The notes under the pieces: generated by a model | Told to the model about the DNA's origin: nothing | What the model saw: the letters and a program-made list of their open reading frames with translations, nothing else | Database searches by the model: none | NCBI RefSeq assembly: GCF_002087335.1 | Contig: NZ_MWVJ01000076.1 | Span: 1-64,000 of the forward strand | Reading direction: 5' to 3' | Origin: Pseudophaeobacter leonis | GTDB taxonomy: Bacteria; Pseudomonadota; Alphaproteobacteria; Rhodobacterales; Rhodobacteraceae | DNA: 64,000 nucleotides | Made by a program: the position numbers and the translations under genes | In this document: positions 27,095 to 35,986 of the stretch, in pieces | Position numbering within the stretch: position 1 is the stretch's first letter | Layout of the letters: each line of letters begins with the position of its first letter

Positions 27095-27358
27095 TCAGTC
27101 CAGGCCTTGGCGCGTCGCCAGCTCCTCGATGGCCTCAGCCGTACGCTTGGTATTGTGGTAGATCCCCAGAAAAAGATACATCATGCCGCCCATCAGAATA
27201 GTGTAGGTGGCACCTGCCGCGAGGACCAGAACAGCATTCAAAAGCCCACCAGTTGGGGCATAAAAGGCGGCGCCGGCGCCGATCAAGACGCCCAAACACA
27301 GAAGAAGCACAAAGCCTCCGACAATTTTCTCAAACAGGCCAATAAATGTATCGCGCAT
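27095..27358 (-). CDS. Small two-helix membrane protein
   Basis: 87 residues starting MRDTFIGLFEKIVGG, with two long hydrophobic segments (about residues 15-37 and 43-69) and a polar C-terminus (NTKRTAEAIEELATR). GGGAG lies upstream of ATG 27358, and this start is preferred over 27436. It is divergent from the GbsR-type regulator and shares its intergenic region, so it may belong to its regulon. Function unknown. Confidence 0.7.
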   Translation of the reverse strand: MRDTFIGLFEKIVGGFVLLLCLGVLIGAGAAFYAPTGGLLNAVLVLAAGATYTILMGGMMYLFLGIYHNTKRTAEAIEELATRQGLD

Positions 27359-27451
27359 TTCAAACTCCCTGATTGTAATCACCATCCAGTGTGCAAGCGT
27401 TGCCAGACTATAATCAAGAGAATTACCTTGACTCATCTCGACACAACACTT

Positions 27452-27471
27452 ATTTCTGTCATTACAGAAAT
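27452..27471. promoter_or_regulatory. Palindromic operator candidate in front of the GbsR-type regulator
   Basis: ATTTCTGT and ACAGAAAT are perfect 8-base arms around CATT. The site ends 15 bases before the regulator's start codon, so bound protein would block its transcription or translation. Its right half reappears at the start of the next gene (gacagaaataac, 28062-28073). Binding is inference. Confidence 0.6.
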
Positions 27472-27485
27472 TTCAGGATATAGAC

Positions 27486-28022
27486 ATGAACCTCACCCCC
27501 GCCATGATGAACTTTATCCTGCACTGGGGCGAGATGGGCTCTAAATGGGGGGTGAACCGGTCTGTCGCGCAGATTCATGCCCTGCTGCATATCTCACCGG
27601 ATGCGATGACGGCGGACGAAATATGCGAAGCACTTACCCTGGCGCGCTCGAATGTGTCCAACGGGCTAAAGGAGTTGCAGGCGCAGGGGCTGGTCAAGGC
27701 CTCCCGCCAGCTGGGCGACCGGCGTGATCATTTCACCTCGATCCGCGATATGTTTGATCTGGTTGATGCAGTGATTGCCGCCCGGCGTGAGCGCGAGTTC
27801 GCCCCCACCCTGCGCGCCCTGCAAGAGGTGATTGAGGAGGCCGAGAGTGACCAGACCCCCAAGGCCATCAAGGAGCGCATGGGTGAAACCCTGCGGGTGA
27901 TGCGGATGTTTGACGACTGGTATGTCGACTTCTCCCGTCTGCCGCGCTCGGTACATCTGGCGGTGCTAAAGCTCGGTGCCAGGCTGGTGCGGTTTTTGCC
28001 CGGCGGCAAACCCAAGACCTAG
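27486..28022 (+). CDS. GbsR/MarR family transcriptional regulator
   Basis: A 178-residue winged-helix regulator. The DNA-binding segment reads HISPDAMTADEICEALTLARSNVSNGLKELQAQGLVK (helix-turn-helix about residues 40-70), followed by a helical dimerisation tail (DWYVDFSRLP). The GbsR family typically represses glycine-betaine or membrane-related genes. The palindrome at 27452-27471 suggests autoregulation. Two membrane-protein genes follow on the same strand and are probable targets. Confidence 0.85.
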   Translation: MNLTPAMMNFILHWGEMGSKWGVNRSVAQIHALLHISPDAMTADEICEALTLARSNVSNGLKELQAQGLVKASRQLGDRRDHFTSIRDMFDLVDAVIAARREREFAPTLRALQEVIEEAESDQTPKAIKERMGETLRVMRMFDDWYVDFSRLPRSVHLAVLKLGARLVRFLPGGKPKT

Positions 28023-28059
28023 TGACATAAGCAAAAAAATTTGGCTGGAGATTTCACAA

Positions 28060-28497
28060 ATGACAGAAATAACCGTATCCAATAAAAGCTTCTTCCCGGA
28101 GGCAACTGCCACACGGCAGCTGGTTGACCCCACCGTCTTTGCCCTCGCCATGATTGGTGGCCCGCTCATTGTCGGCGTGCTCGGGGCGCCGCTGCTGCTT
28201 ATCCCTTCCTTTGCTGCCTTGCTTGGCGGCCCGATCTACCTGGTCGCGGGAGTCCCGGTGATGCTGTTCTACATGTCCCGCAATACTGTCACACCAGACA
28301 CCTGGGCCTGGCTCGCCTTCGTGACCCATATCGCCCTGTTCGCACCGATCTTTCTGTTCACTGTACTGACCAAAGGCAACCACGACGGAGCCAGTCTGTT
28401 CTTTTGGTTCGGAGCCTTCTTTGCCCCCCTCTGGGGCGCTGTCAGCGGCGCCATCTACGGCAAATTCGAACGCGATTTCTACAAACAAACCATCTGA
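28060..28497 (+). CDS. Membrane protein of unknown function in the regulator operon
   Basis: 145 residues with about four hydrophobic segments (VFALAMIGGPLIVGVLGAPL, LLGGPIYLVAGVPVMLFYM, TWAWLAFVTHIALFAPIFLF, ASLFFWFGAFFAPLWGAV). ATG 28060 has GGAG eight bases upstream. It lies 37 bases after the regulator gene, and the operator half-site sequence covers its first codons. No family recognised. Confidence 0.75.
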   Translation: MTEITVSNKSFFPEATATRQLVDPTVFALAMIGGPLIVGVLGAPLLLIPSFAALLGGPIYLVAGVPVMLFYMSRNTVTPDTWAWLAFVTHIALFAPIFLFTVLTKGNHDGASLFFWFGAFFAPLWGAVSGAIYGKFERDFYKQTI

Positions 28498-28515
28498 CCT
28501 TGAAAGGACCACATC

Positions 28516-28887
28516 ATGCTTTTTAACATCAGTCTCTACATCGGCCTCGGCCTTGTCATGGTCACTGCAATGGCGATCATGATCCTGAAGATCGGGGATA
28601 TGATTGGAAACTGCCCTCAATCCGGCCGCGCCGCCAGGGCTGCGGCCGTCACCATTGCCTGTGGTTATGGGATGATCGGCTTTGGCGGCGTCGCCCTGAT
28701 CGGATCAGCCCTTCCCATTCTGGAGATGGGTGCTAGCGGCATCCTGCCATGCCTCGGGCTTGCAGCCCTTTGTCTTGGGCTGGGCTTGGGTCATGCCGTC
28801 GCAACCCTGCGGGCGGTTGTCCGAGAGGCCCTGCCCCCACCGCTCGCGGCCCCTGCCACTCCCGATCCAGTCGCAAGCGCCGCATAG
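28516..28887 (+). CDS. Membrane protein of unknown function
   Basis: 123 residues, three to four hydrophobic helices (LYIGLGLVMVTAMAIMIL, AVTIACGYGMIGFGGVALIG, LPCLGLAALCLGLGLGHAV) and a Pro/Ala-rich C-terminus. AAGGA precedes the ATG. It is the last gene of the regulator cassette and is followed by an intrinsic terminator. Function unknown. Confidence 0.72.
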   Translation: MLFNISLYIGLGLVMVTAMAIMILKIGDMIGNCPQSGRAARAAAVTIACGYGMIGFGGVALIGSALPILEMGASGILPCLGLAALCLGLGLGHAVATLRAVVREALPPPLAAPATPDPVASAA

Positions 28888-28902
28888 ACCAACATAAGCA
28901 AG

Positions 28903-28933
28903 AAAAAGGGGCGTCTCAGCGGCGCCCCCTTTT
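28903..28933. terminator. Bidirectional terminator between the membrane cassette and gshA
   Basis: AAAAGGGGCG pairs with CGCCCC(C)TTTT around a 9-base loop, with A- and T-runs on the two sides. Both flanking genes converge on it. Confidence 0.75.
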
Positions 28934-28944
28934 GTGTTCGGTCT

Positions 28945-30315
28945 TTAGTAGCTGTAGTCGGCGTAGATCCGGGTCAGATCGCCACCCCAGTCGCCTTCAT
29001 AGCGCTCCAGCAGCTCATCTGCCGGCACCTTACCACTGTCCAGACTGTCCTTCAGCGCATTCAGGAAATGCGTCTCATCCGGCACCAAGCCACCGGCACC
29101 GGGACGGGCGCGCGCCTTCAGGCCGCTTTCGGAAATCTTTACCACTTCGCGGGCCAGATCGTGCATTTTGATGCCATTGACCTCGGCCTGCAGCCCATCG
29201 CGTGAGGCTGCAACACGCAGCCCTTCACGGGTCTCAGCGTCCCAGCCCTTGACCAAATCCCAGGCCGCATCCAGTGCGGATTGATCATAGGTCAGCCCGA
29301 CCCAGAAGGCCGGCAGCGCACAAAGACGTCGCCAGGGACCACCATCAGCACCGCGCATCTCCATGTATTTCTTGATCCGCGCCTCAGGGAAGGCGGTTGT
29401 CAGGTGATCGGCCCAATCAGACAGGGTTGGGGTTTCACCAGGCAGCGCCGGCAGCTTGCCCTGCAGGAAGTCGCGGAACGACATGCCCAGCGCGTTGACA
29501 TATTCACCATCGCGATAGACAAAATACATCGGCACATCGAGCGCATATTGCACATAGGCCTCAAAGCCAAAGCCCTCGTCAAAAACAAAAGGCAGCATGC
29601 CGGTACGGCTGTCATCCAGATGCCGCCAGATCTTGCTGCGCCAGCTTTTGTGGCCGTTTGGCTTGCCCTCAAAGAAGGGCGAGTTGGCAAAAAGGGCTGT
29701 CGCCACCGGCTGCAGGGCCAGCGCCACCCGCAGCTTTTGCACCATGTCGGCCTCGGAGCCAAAGTCGATATTGACCTGCACCGTGGTGGTGCGCCGCATC
29801 ATATCGCGCCCCATAGTGCCCACTTTGGTCATGTAGTCGTTCATCAGACGATAGCGCCCCTTGGGCATCAGGGGCATCTCGTCGTGTTTCCAGATGGGGG
29901 CCGCCCCCAGACCGATAAAGCCCACGCCGATCTTGTCGGCGATCTCTTTCACCTCGCGCAGGTGGGTGTTCACCTCGTCGCAGGTCTCGTGGATGGTCTC
30001 CAGCGGCGCCCCCGACAGCTCCAGTGCACCGCCCGGCTCCAGGCTCACATTGGCGCCGTCTTTTTCCAACCCGATCAGCTTGCCGCCCTCAAGGACTTCG
30101 CCCCAGCCATAGCTGTCGCGCAGCCCCTGCAGAACCGCCACAATCGAGCGCTCCCCCTCAAAGGGCAGCGGCTTTAGCGTGTCTTTGCAATAGCCAAACT
30201 TTTCGTGCTCGGTGCCGATGCGCCATGCGTCACGCGGCTTGCAGCCGCTGGCCAGATATTCAGCCAATTGTTCGTGGCGCTCAATGGGTCCGCCGCCGGA
30301 CTGGGGAATGGACAT
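28945..30315 (-). CDS. gshA: Glutamate-cysteine ligase GshA (proteobacterial/plant type)
   Basis: Joins glutamate and cysteine, the first step of glutathione synthesis. The 456-residue protein has RIGTEHEKFGYC near residue 32, LEPGGALELSGAP near 91, MMRRTTTVQVNIDFG near 170 and the C-terminal PGAGGLVPDETHFLNALK, typical of the class found in alphaproteobacteria and plants. GGAG precedes the ATG. It appears monocistronic. Confidence 0.93.
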   Translation of the reverse strand: MSIPQSGGGPIERHEQLAEYLASGCKPRDAWRIGTEHEKFGYCKDTLKPLPFEGERSIVAVLQGLRDSYGWGEVLEGGKLIGLEKDGANVSLEPGGALELSGAPLETIHETCDEVNTHLREVKEIADKIGVGFIGLGAAPIWKHDEMPLMPKGRYRLMNDYMTKVGTMGRDMMRRTTTVQVNIDFGSEADMVQKLRVALALQPVATALFANSPFFEGKPNGHKSWRSKIWRHLDDSRTGMLPFVFDEGFGFEAYVQYALDVPMYFVYRDGEYVNALGMSFRDFLQGKLPALPGETPTLSDWADHLTTAFPEARIKKYMEMRGADGGPWRRLCALPAFWVGLTYDQSALDAAWDLVKGWDAETREGLRVAASRDGLQAEVNGIKMHDLAREVVKISESGLKARARPGAGGLVPDETHFLNALKDSLDSGKVPADELLERYEGDWGGDLTRIYADYSY

Positions 30316-30382
30316 GCCTGGGCACTCCGTCGTGTTGTTTGCAGTTTTGAGCCGTCAGTCGTGGGCGGAATCGACGCCAGTG

Positions 30383-30910
30383 TCAATGCAGCCTTTGGTG
30401 CGCAGGGCGCAGAGAGGCCCGCTCCCAAATCACGACCTGGTGAGGCCCGTTGCGGCGCAGCTCGCTCAGCATCCGTTCCGTCCTGAGGCCGGGAAGGGCG
30501 GCAAAGACATCAAACAGCGCCTCGTGGCCGGCGGCATTCACCGGGATTTCCAGCGGCGCCTGCCCCTCTTGCTCCAGCACCCAATGCGGCGGCTTGGCGG
30601 TGTGATCCAGCCGCAGGCGCTGCAGCTCCGAGGTCGCCACAGCCCCACCGGTCAGCGGGCCAAAGTAGGCGATCTGCCCCTCGTCCACCCGCACCACACC
30701 GGGGCCATCCGCCCCCAGACGAAAGCGCAGCCGCTGGGCGCCAACGACGGCAATGATCAAGCCGACCATGATCAGGGCCCAGCCGGTGACTTCGGTGACC
30801 CCGTAAGAGGTAAAGGCCCATTTCAGCCCCACCAGCAGCATCAGCGCCGCAACAATCAACTCCCGCCAGCGCCAGATGGCAACGCGGGCCTCGGGGCGAA
30901 TGAAATTCAT
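30383..30910 (-). CDS. Hypothetical membrane protein
   Basis: 175 residues. Two hydrophobic segments at about 17-33 and 42-57 (ELIVAALMLLVGLKWAFTSY, ALIMVGLIIAVVGAQRL) precede a soluble beta-rich region beginning VRVDEGQIAYFGPLTGGAVA, which resembles bacterial PH-like membrane proteins. GGAGG lies eight bases before the ATG. The ATG overlaps the GNAT stop region by four bases (30907-30910), so it is coupled to the upstream genes. Confidence 0.72.
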   Translation of the reverse strand: MNFIRPEARVAIWRWRELIVAALMLLVGLKWAFTSYGVTEVTGWALIMVGLIIAVVGAQRLRFRLGADGPGVVRVDEGQIAYFGPLTGGAVATSELQRLRLDHTAKPPHWVLEQEGQAPLEIPVNAAGHEALFDVFAALPGLRTERMLSELRRNGPHQVVIWERASLRPAHQRLH

Positions 30911-31792
30911 GGCGGACCTCCGATACGGATTGCAGGGTCAAAATTTACGATACGGTAGCTGCCGATCCTGGAAAAGCCAATCGCCTCATAGGCACGGGCT
31001 GCGGCCGGGTTGGCCGCAAACAGCGTCGCCTCGGTGATGCCCGCCTGCTGTGCCTCGGCCAGATGCAGCGCCACGGCGCGGCGGGCATATCCCAAACCGC
31101 GCAAATCGGGCGGCGTATAGACGCCACCGACCTGAACGATGGAGGGCAGAGCGGCATTGAAATTGGTCATGGCAACCGGAGCACCGCCCACTTCAAGGAT
31201 CCGCACGCGATCCGCGATCAGCAATTCCTGCAGGCTTGCGCGGCCATGGGCGCGGGTTTTCCGGCGTGTCCGTCAGACCAAGGGATTCCACCTCTGAGGC
31301 CATTCGCCAAGCCCCCAGCAGAGCAAGATCGGCCAGCACTGCCGAACGCAATTGACTGTCGCCCCCGGGCAGCCGGAGGTCTGCCAATTTTACACTGTAA
31401 TGCGGCTCCACTTCATCCAGTGCAGCCCCAGCGACAGGCAGCTCCAATGCGGCAACCACGGCCTCGACCTGACTGGCCGCACCATTGAGGCCGCGCAGGC
31501 GTCGCCCCGAAAGGGCGCGGCGAAGGTGAGAGGCCAGATCAGACGAGAAGGCTGGCGCTTCAAAAACAAAAAAGCCCGCCTTTACATAGCCAAAGACATT
31601 CACAATTTCGCCCGCCGCATGACTGTACCAGAGCGTCACGCTTTTGGGGTGTTCCGCGGCCAGCCCCGCCCCCAGACCCGTCCCCAGACCATAGTCCCGC
31701 AGATTGCCAGACAGAAACATCGAGGTCGCCACCCGAGGCGCCAGGAAGGCCCGGATTGCAGGCAGATCAGCCTCGGTGGCGCGGTGAAGCAT
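30907..31792 (-). pseudogene. GNAT family N-acetyltransferase, one-base deletion
   Basis: A two-part acetyltransferase. The N-terminal half (from ATG 31792) reads MLHRATEADLPAIRAFLAPR and includes VFGYVKAGFFVFEAP. The C-terminal GNAT core is in another frame and has VQVGGVYTPPDLRGLGYARR, the acetyl-CoA-binding loop, then YEAIGFSRIGSYRIV. Adding one A in the run at 31257-31260 joins them as TPEKTRAHGRASLQELL. The ATG overlaps the rsmE stop by one base. The acceptor substrate is unknown. Confidence 0.8.
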
Positions 31793-32517
31793 TACCAGTC
31801 CCCAAGGCTTTGTTGCCACAGGGTCATGGCGGCAACGGCGGCGGTGTCAGCCCGCAGGATACGCGGCCCTAGGCTGACAACATGGGATTGTGGCAGACCA
31901 TGCAGGCGCTTGCGCTCGGCGGAAGAAAAGCCGCCCTCAGGGCCGATCAGAATGGCCCAGGGCGCGTCTTTGTGCTCCTGCGCCGCCAGTTGCAGCGCAT
32001 TGCCCACCTCGGCCTCGTCGCAAAACATCAGCTGGCGCTCGGCGGGCCAGCAGTCCAGAAGACGCGCCAGTTTTTGCAGCTCATCCACCTGCGGCACATA
32101 GGTGCCACCGCATTGCTCGGCGGCCTCGACCGCGTGGGCCTGCAGCCGGTCCTGCCGAATGCGTTCAGAATTGGTGTAGTCCGTGCCTACCGGCAGGATA
32201 CGCATGGCGCCCATCTCGGCGGCTTTTTCGACGATAAAATCAGTGCGGGCCTTTTTGATCGGCGCAAACAACAGCCACAGATCCGGCGGCATCTGCAGCG
32301 GTTTACTCTGCGCGACACAGGTGAGGGAGCCGCCGCGTTTACCGGCCTCGCTCACCTCGGCCTGCCATTCGCCATCGACGCCATTGAACAGCGCCACGGC
32401 CCCGCCCAGGCGCTGCCGCATCACCCCAAAAAGGTAATGGGCCTGCTCCTTCTCCAGAGGAATGGATTGCCCTGCACCCAGTGGGTGCTCTACATACAGT
32501 CTGATTTTTGCACTCAT
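31792..32517 (-). CDS. rsmE: 16S rRNA (uracil1498-N3)-methyltransferase RsmE
   Basis: Methylates U1498 of 16S rRNA with S-adenosylmethionine. The 241-residue SPOUT protein has an N-terminal PUA-like part (EQAHYLFGVMRQRLG) and the knot motifs APIKKARTDFIVEKAAEMG, IGPEGGFSSAE and SLGPRILRADTAAVAA. Its start is only 12 bases from that of divergent ubiA. The GNAT gene overlaps its stop. Confidence 0.94.
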   Translation of the reverse strand: MSAKIRLYVEHPLGAGQSIPLEKEQAHYLFGVMRQRLGGAVALFNGVDGEWQAEVSEAGKRGGSLTCVAQSKPLQMPPDLWLLFAPIKKARTDFIVEKAAEMGAMRILPVGTDYTNSERIRQDRLQAHAVEAAEQCGGTYVPQVDELQKLARLLDCWPAERQLMFCDEAEVGNALQLAAQEHKDAPWAILIGPEGGFSSAERKRLHGLPQSHVVSLGPRILRADTAAVAAMTLWQQSLGDW

Positions 32518-32529
32518 GAGGCCCTACAT

Positions 32530-33492
32530 ATGCAAGGTGACGCGCCAAAACCAGATGGGCAGGTCGCATATGCGGTCAAAGGCAACTGGGTTGATCAAAT
32601 TGCACCAGCCTGGAGCCGCCCCTATCTGCGCCTCAGCCGGGCGGACCGGCCCATTGGCACCTGGCTGTTGCTGATCCCCTGCTGGTGGGGGCTGGCGCTG
32701 GCGATCCTGTGGGATGCAAGCCCACGCTGGGAGGACGTCTGGATCGCTGTGGCCTGTGCCCTGGGTGCCTGGTTGATGCGCGGCGCGGGCTGTCCCTGGA
32801 ACGACATCTCGGATCGCCACTATGACGGCGCGGTCGAGCGCACCCGCTCGCGGCCCATCCCCTCGGGGCAGGTCACAGTCAAAGGCGCGGTGATCTGGAT
32901 GGTGCTGCAGGCGCTGGTCTCCTTTGTCATCCTGCTCAGCTTTAATCGCATGGCGATCTGGATGGGGATTCTGGCGCTGCTTCCGGTGGCGATCTATCCT
33001 TTTGCCAAGCGGTTCACCTGGTGGCCGCAGGTGTTTTTGGGGCTGGCCTTCAACTGGGGCGCTCTCTGGGCCTGGACGGCCCATACCGGCGCGCTGCACT
33101 GGCCTGCGGTGGCGCTCTATTTCGCAGGCATCTGCTGGACGCTGTTCTATGACACTATTTATGCGCATCAGGACACCGAGGATGACGCGCTGATCGGCGT
33201 GAAATCCACCGCCCGGTTGTTTGGCGCAAACACACCCACCTGGCTGCGGCGCTTCATTGTCGGCACGGTCAGCCTGATGGCGCTGGCGGTCATTCTGGCG
33301 CTGGATCTCGCGGACAACTACTGGGCGCTGGGGATTGCGCTGGTCGGCCCCTGGGCGATGGGCTGGCACATGACCTGGCAGTTGCGGATCTTTGACGCCG
33401 AGAACAACCCACGTCTGCTGCAGCTGTTTCGCCTCAACCGAGATACCGGCTTGATTCCGCTTATTTTCTTCATTTTGGCCGCGCTGATCTGA
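32530..33492 (+). CDS. ubiA: 4-hydroxybenzoate polyprenyltransferase UbiA
   Basis: An inner-membrane enzyme that prenylates 4-hydroxybenzoate in ubiquinone synthesis. The 320-residue protein has both Asp-rich motifs: NDISDRHYDGAVERT near residue 96 and DTIYAHQDTEDD near 215, plus RSRPIPSG and about eight membrane helices. ATG 32530 has GAGG eight bases upstream; the frame stays open far upstream by chance against rsmE. Length is normal. Confidence 0.93.
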   Translation: MQGDAPKPDGQVAYAVKGNWVDQIAPAWSRPYLRLSRADRPIGTWLLLIPCWWGLALAILWDASPRWEDVWIAVACALGAWLMRGAGCPWNDISDRHYDGAVERTRSRPIPSGQVTVKGAVIWMVLQALVSFVILLSFNRMAIWMGILALLPVAIYPFAKRFTWWPQVFLGLAFNWGALWAWTAHTGALHWPAVALYFAGICWTLFYDTIYAHQDTEDDALIGVKSTARLFGANTPTWLRRFIVGTVSLMALAVILALDLADNYWALGIALVGPWAMGWHMTWQLRIFDAENNPRLLQLFRLNRDTGLIPLIFFILAALI

Positions 33493-33553
33493 TTGAACCA
33501 CAGGGCGCAGACCTATACACAAGAGACAGTTTTTTGCGGGGAATAACCATTCT

Positions 33554-35476
33554 ATGCGTCTGTCATCGCTTTTTGTCCCGACCCTGACCTTTGCTGCGGC
33601 AGCAGGCGTCAGCCTGATCGCTGCCAGTTTTGCCGTGACTGCGGTCGAACAAAACAGTGAAACGGCCCTGCGTCGCGCGCTGGATGAAGGTGGCATGGGA
33701 TGGGCCGAAGTGACCTCTGACGGGCTGCGCGTTCTGTTGCAGGGCACCGCCCCTGACGAGGCTACCCGGTTTGCGGCCATATCGAAGGCAGGGAGCGTTG
33801 TTGATGCCGCTCGGGTCATTGATGACATGACGGTTACCCCCTTTGAAGGCATTGCAGCGCCGCGGTTTTCTGCAGAAATACTGCGCAATCACAGTGGCAT
33901 ATCCATAATTGGCCTGATCCCGGCCTCCTCGTCGCGCGCTGAGCTGGTAAAGGCGCTGAACGGGCTGAGCGACGCCGGTCAGGTGGCCGACCTGCTGGAA
34001 ACGGCCAGATACACCGCCCCCAGGGGCTGGAACGCGGCGATGAAATACGCCATTGCGGCCCTTGAGCTGCTGCCCCGCGCCAAGATTTCGGTGGATGCCG
34101 AGACCATCAGGATCACCACAATGGCAAAATCGGCCGCCGCAAAGGAAACCTTGCAAAAGCGCCTGATGCGCATGGCCCCGCCCGAGGTTAATCTGGTGCT
34201 GAATATCACTGCCGCCCGGCCGGTGATCACGCCCTTTACCCTGCGGTTTTTGATTGGCGAGAGCGGCGCGCGATTTGATGCCTGCTCTGCCGAAAGCACA
34301 GAGAGCCGCGAGCGGATCCTGAATGCTGCCCGCGCTGCTGGGCTGGAGGGGCAGGCTGAATGTGTCATCGGCATGGGCGTGCCTTCGCCCAACTGGGCAC
34401 AGGCCGCCGCCCAGAGCATCGCCAGCCTCTCCGCCCTTGGCAAAGGCACCGTCACCATTGCAAACGCCGATATCACGCTTTTCGCCGCCGAAGGCACGCC
34501 CTCAGAGCTGTTCGACAAGGTTGTGGGCGAGCTGGAAAACGCCCTCCCCGAGGTCTTTGCCCTGCACGCCCTGCTGCCCACCCCCGCGACTGACAGCCCG
34601 GCCGGGGCTCCTGAGTTCACGGCGACGCTCTCTCCCGAGGGACAGGTGCAGCTGCGCGGTCGGATCAATGATGCGATTTCACGCGATATCACCAGCAGCT
34701 ATGCCAAAGCGCGCCTTGGCTCGGCGCAGGTGCACACCGCCACCCGTGTGGTGGCCGATCTGCCCAGCGACTGGCCCCTGCGGGTTCTGGCGGGGCTTGA
34801 GGCCCTGTCGCATCTGGAACGCGGCGCGGTCACGGTGACGCCGGACAACCTGCATCTGCGCGGCATGAGCCATAGCGAGGACACGCTGGCCGAGGTGTCG
34901 GGGTTTCTGGCCGCCAAGCTGGGCGAAGCGGAGAGCTATGCGCTCGACATCAGCTATGAAGAGCCGCCTGCCCCCAAGGACCAGCCGCTGAGCAGCGAGC
35001 TTTGCGCAGCCCAGCTCACGGGGGCCCAGCATGCCAGTGGCAAAATCAGCTTTGAGCCCGGATCAGCCACAGTGGCTGCAGGCAGCAGCACCGTACTGGA
35101 TCATATCGCCGCCATTCTGGAGCGCTGCGGCCCGATCCGGCTGGAGATCCAGGGCCACACAGACAGCCAGGGGCGCGAAGGCATGAACCAGACGCTTAGT
35201 CAATCGCGGGCCCAGTCGATCCTCAACGAGCTACGGGCCCGCCGTATTCGCACGGCGGCCTTCATCGCCACGGGCTATGGCGAAAGCCAGCCGATTGAGA
35301 GCAATGACAGCGAAGCGGGGCGCGAAGCCAACCGGCGGATCGAGTTCCGCATGATCCTGCCCGAAACCACATCTGAGGGGGAAACCACCCTCGAAAGTGC
35401 CGCCACTGCGGCAGCAAGTGACGCCGCCAGTGAGGACACTGGTAACAACAACGAACAGGAGACTTCAGGGCAATGA
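33554..35476 (+). CDS. OmpA-family protein with BON-like repeats
   Basis: A 640-residue exported protein. The N-terminus has a hydrophobic segment (FAAAAGVSLIAASFAVTAV). Residues 40-450 contain BON-like modules, for example GLRVLLQGTAPDEATRFAA and GQVQLRGRINDAISRD. The C-terminal OmpA peptidoglycan-binding domain (about 490-600) has FEPGSATVAAGSSTVLD, GHTDSQG, LSQSRAQSILNEL and EANRRIEFR. It probably links envelope and cell wall. A Thr/Ser/Glu-rich tail overlaps the start of the next gene (ATGA). Confidence 0.88.
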   Translation: MRLSSLFVPTLTFAAAAGVSLIAASFAVTAVEQNSETALRRALDEGGMGWAEVTSDGLRVLLQGTAPDEATRFAAISKAGSVVDAARVIDDMTVTPFEGIAAPRFSAEILRNHSGISIIGLIPASSSRAELVKALNGLSDAGQVADLLETARYTAPRGWNAAMKYAIAALELLPRAKISVDAETIRITTMAKSAAAKETLQKRLMRMAPPEVNLVLNITAARPVITPFTLRFLIGESGARFDACSAESTESRERILNAARAAGLEGQAECVIGMGVPSPNWAQAAAQSIASLSALGKGTVTIANADITLFAAEGTPSELFDKVVGELENALPEVFALHALLPTPATDSPAGAPEFTATLSPEGQVQLRGRINDAISRDITSSYAKARLGSAQVHTATRVVADLPSDWPLRVLAGLEALSHLERGAVTVTPDNLHLRGMSHSEDTLAEVSGFLAAKLGEAESYALDISYEEPPAPKDQPLSSELCAAQLTGAQHASGKISFEPGSATVAAGSSTVLDHIAAILERCGPIRLEIQGHTDSQGREGMNQTLSQSRAQSILNELRARRIRTAAFIATGYGESQPIESNDSEAGREANRRIEFRMILPETTSEGETTLESAATAAASDAASEDTGNNNEQETSGQ

Positions 35477-35790
35477 GCAGAGCAGAGTTCATCCTCACCA
35501 CAGCCATCATCCTGTTTGCCGCCTTTGCCATGGGCTGGTTCGCGAACTGGCTGGTGCATCGCTTTACCCGGGTAAGCCAAAGCGATGTCGCCGACCTGGA
35601 TCGCATGAGCCAGGAGCTGCATGAAGCCGAGGAAACCCGGGATCAGGCAATCACCTACCTGCAGCAGCGCGAAGCAGAGCTGACAAACCAGCTCACCCAA
35701 ACCCAGGCGGAACTACGGGCCGCCATGGACGGGCTGCGGGATGCCCGCCGCGAGGCAGAAGAGCTACGCAGCCCGTTGAAACAGGAGTGA
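35473..35790 (+). CDS. Single-pass membrane protein with coiled coil
   Basis: 105 residues: one N-terminal helix (FILTTAIILFAAFAMGWFANWLV) and then a long charged helix rich in Glu, Gln and Arg (residues 40-100), a clear coiled-coil pattern with QELHEAEETRDQAITYL. It is translationally coupled to the OmpA-family gene by a 4-base overlap, so the two products may act together at the envelope. No family recognised. Confidence 0.8.
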   Translation: MSRAEFILTTAIILFAAFAMGWFANWLVHRFTRVSQSDVADLDRMSQELHEAEETRDQAITYLQQREAELTNQLTQTQAELRAAMDGLRDARREAEELRSPLKQE

Positions 35791-35884
35791 GGCCCTGGGG
35801 TCGACCACGTCCGGACAGCCAAGCAAGAAAAAAAGGGGGGCTCCCGCGCCCTTCCATCGAGCTATGCCCGACGGACAGGCCTTG

Positions 35885-35919
35885 GGCCCAGCGCCTCGCC
35901 TGCGGCGAGGCGCTGGGCC
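35885..35919. terminator. Very strong hairpin: 16-bp perfect arms, 3-base loop
   Basis: GGCCCAGCGCCTCGCC is followed by TGC and its exact reverse complement. It lies 95 bases after the coiled-coil gene. No T-run follows directly, but a homopolymer (aaaaaaaggggggctccc) stands about 50 bases before. It may be a terminator or a REP-like element. Confidence 0.6.
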
Positions 35920-35986
35920 GCCATATTGCAAACGGACATCACAAGGGACGATCACCCACAGACACACGTCCTCAACCTGCGTGAGC

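Noticed and set aside
30907-31819. Two separate acetyltransferase genes
   Set aside because: Neither half is a complete GNAT. One added A in the run at 31257-31260 joins them into a single protein.
32530-33492. Longer start for UbiA at 31882
   Set aside because: The upstream extension is antisense to rsmE and has no UbiA similarity. ATG 32530 has a ribosome-binding site.
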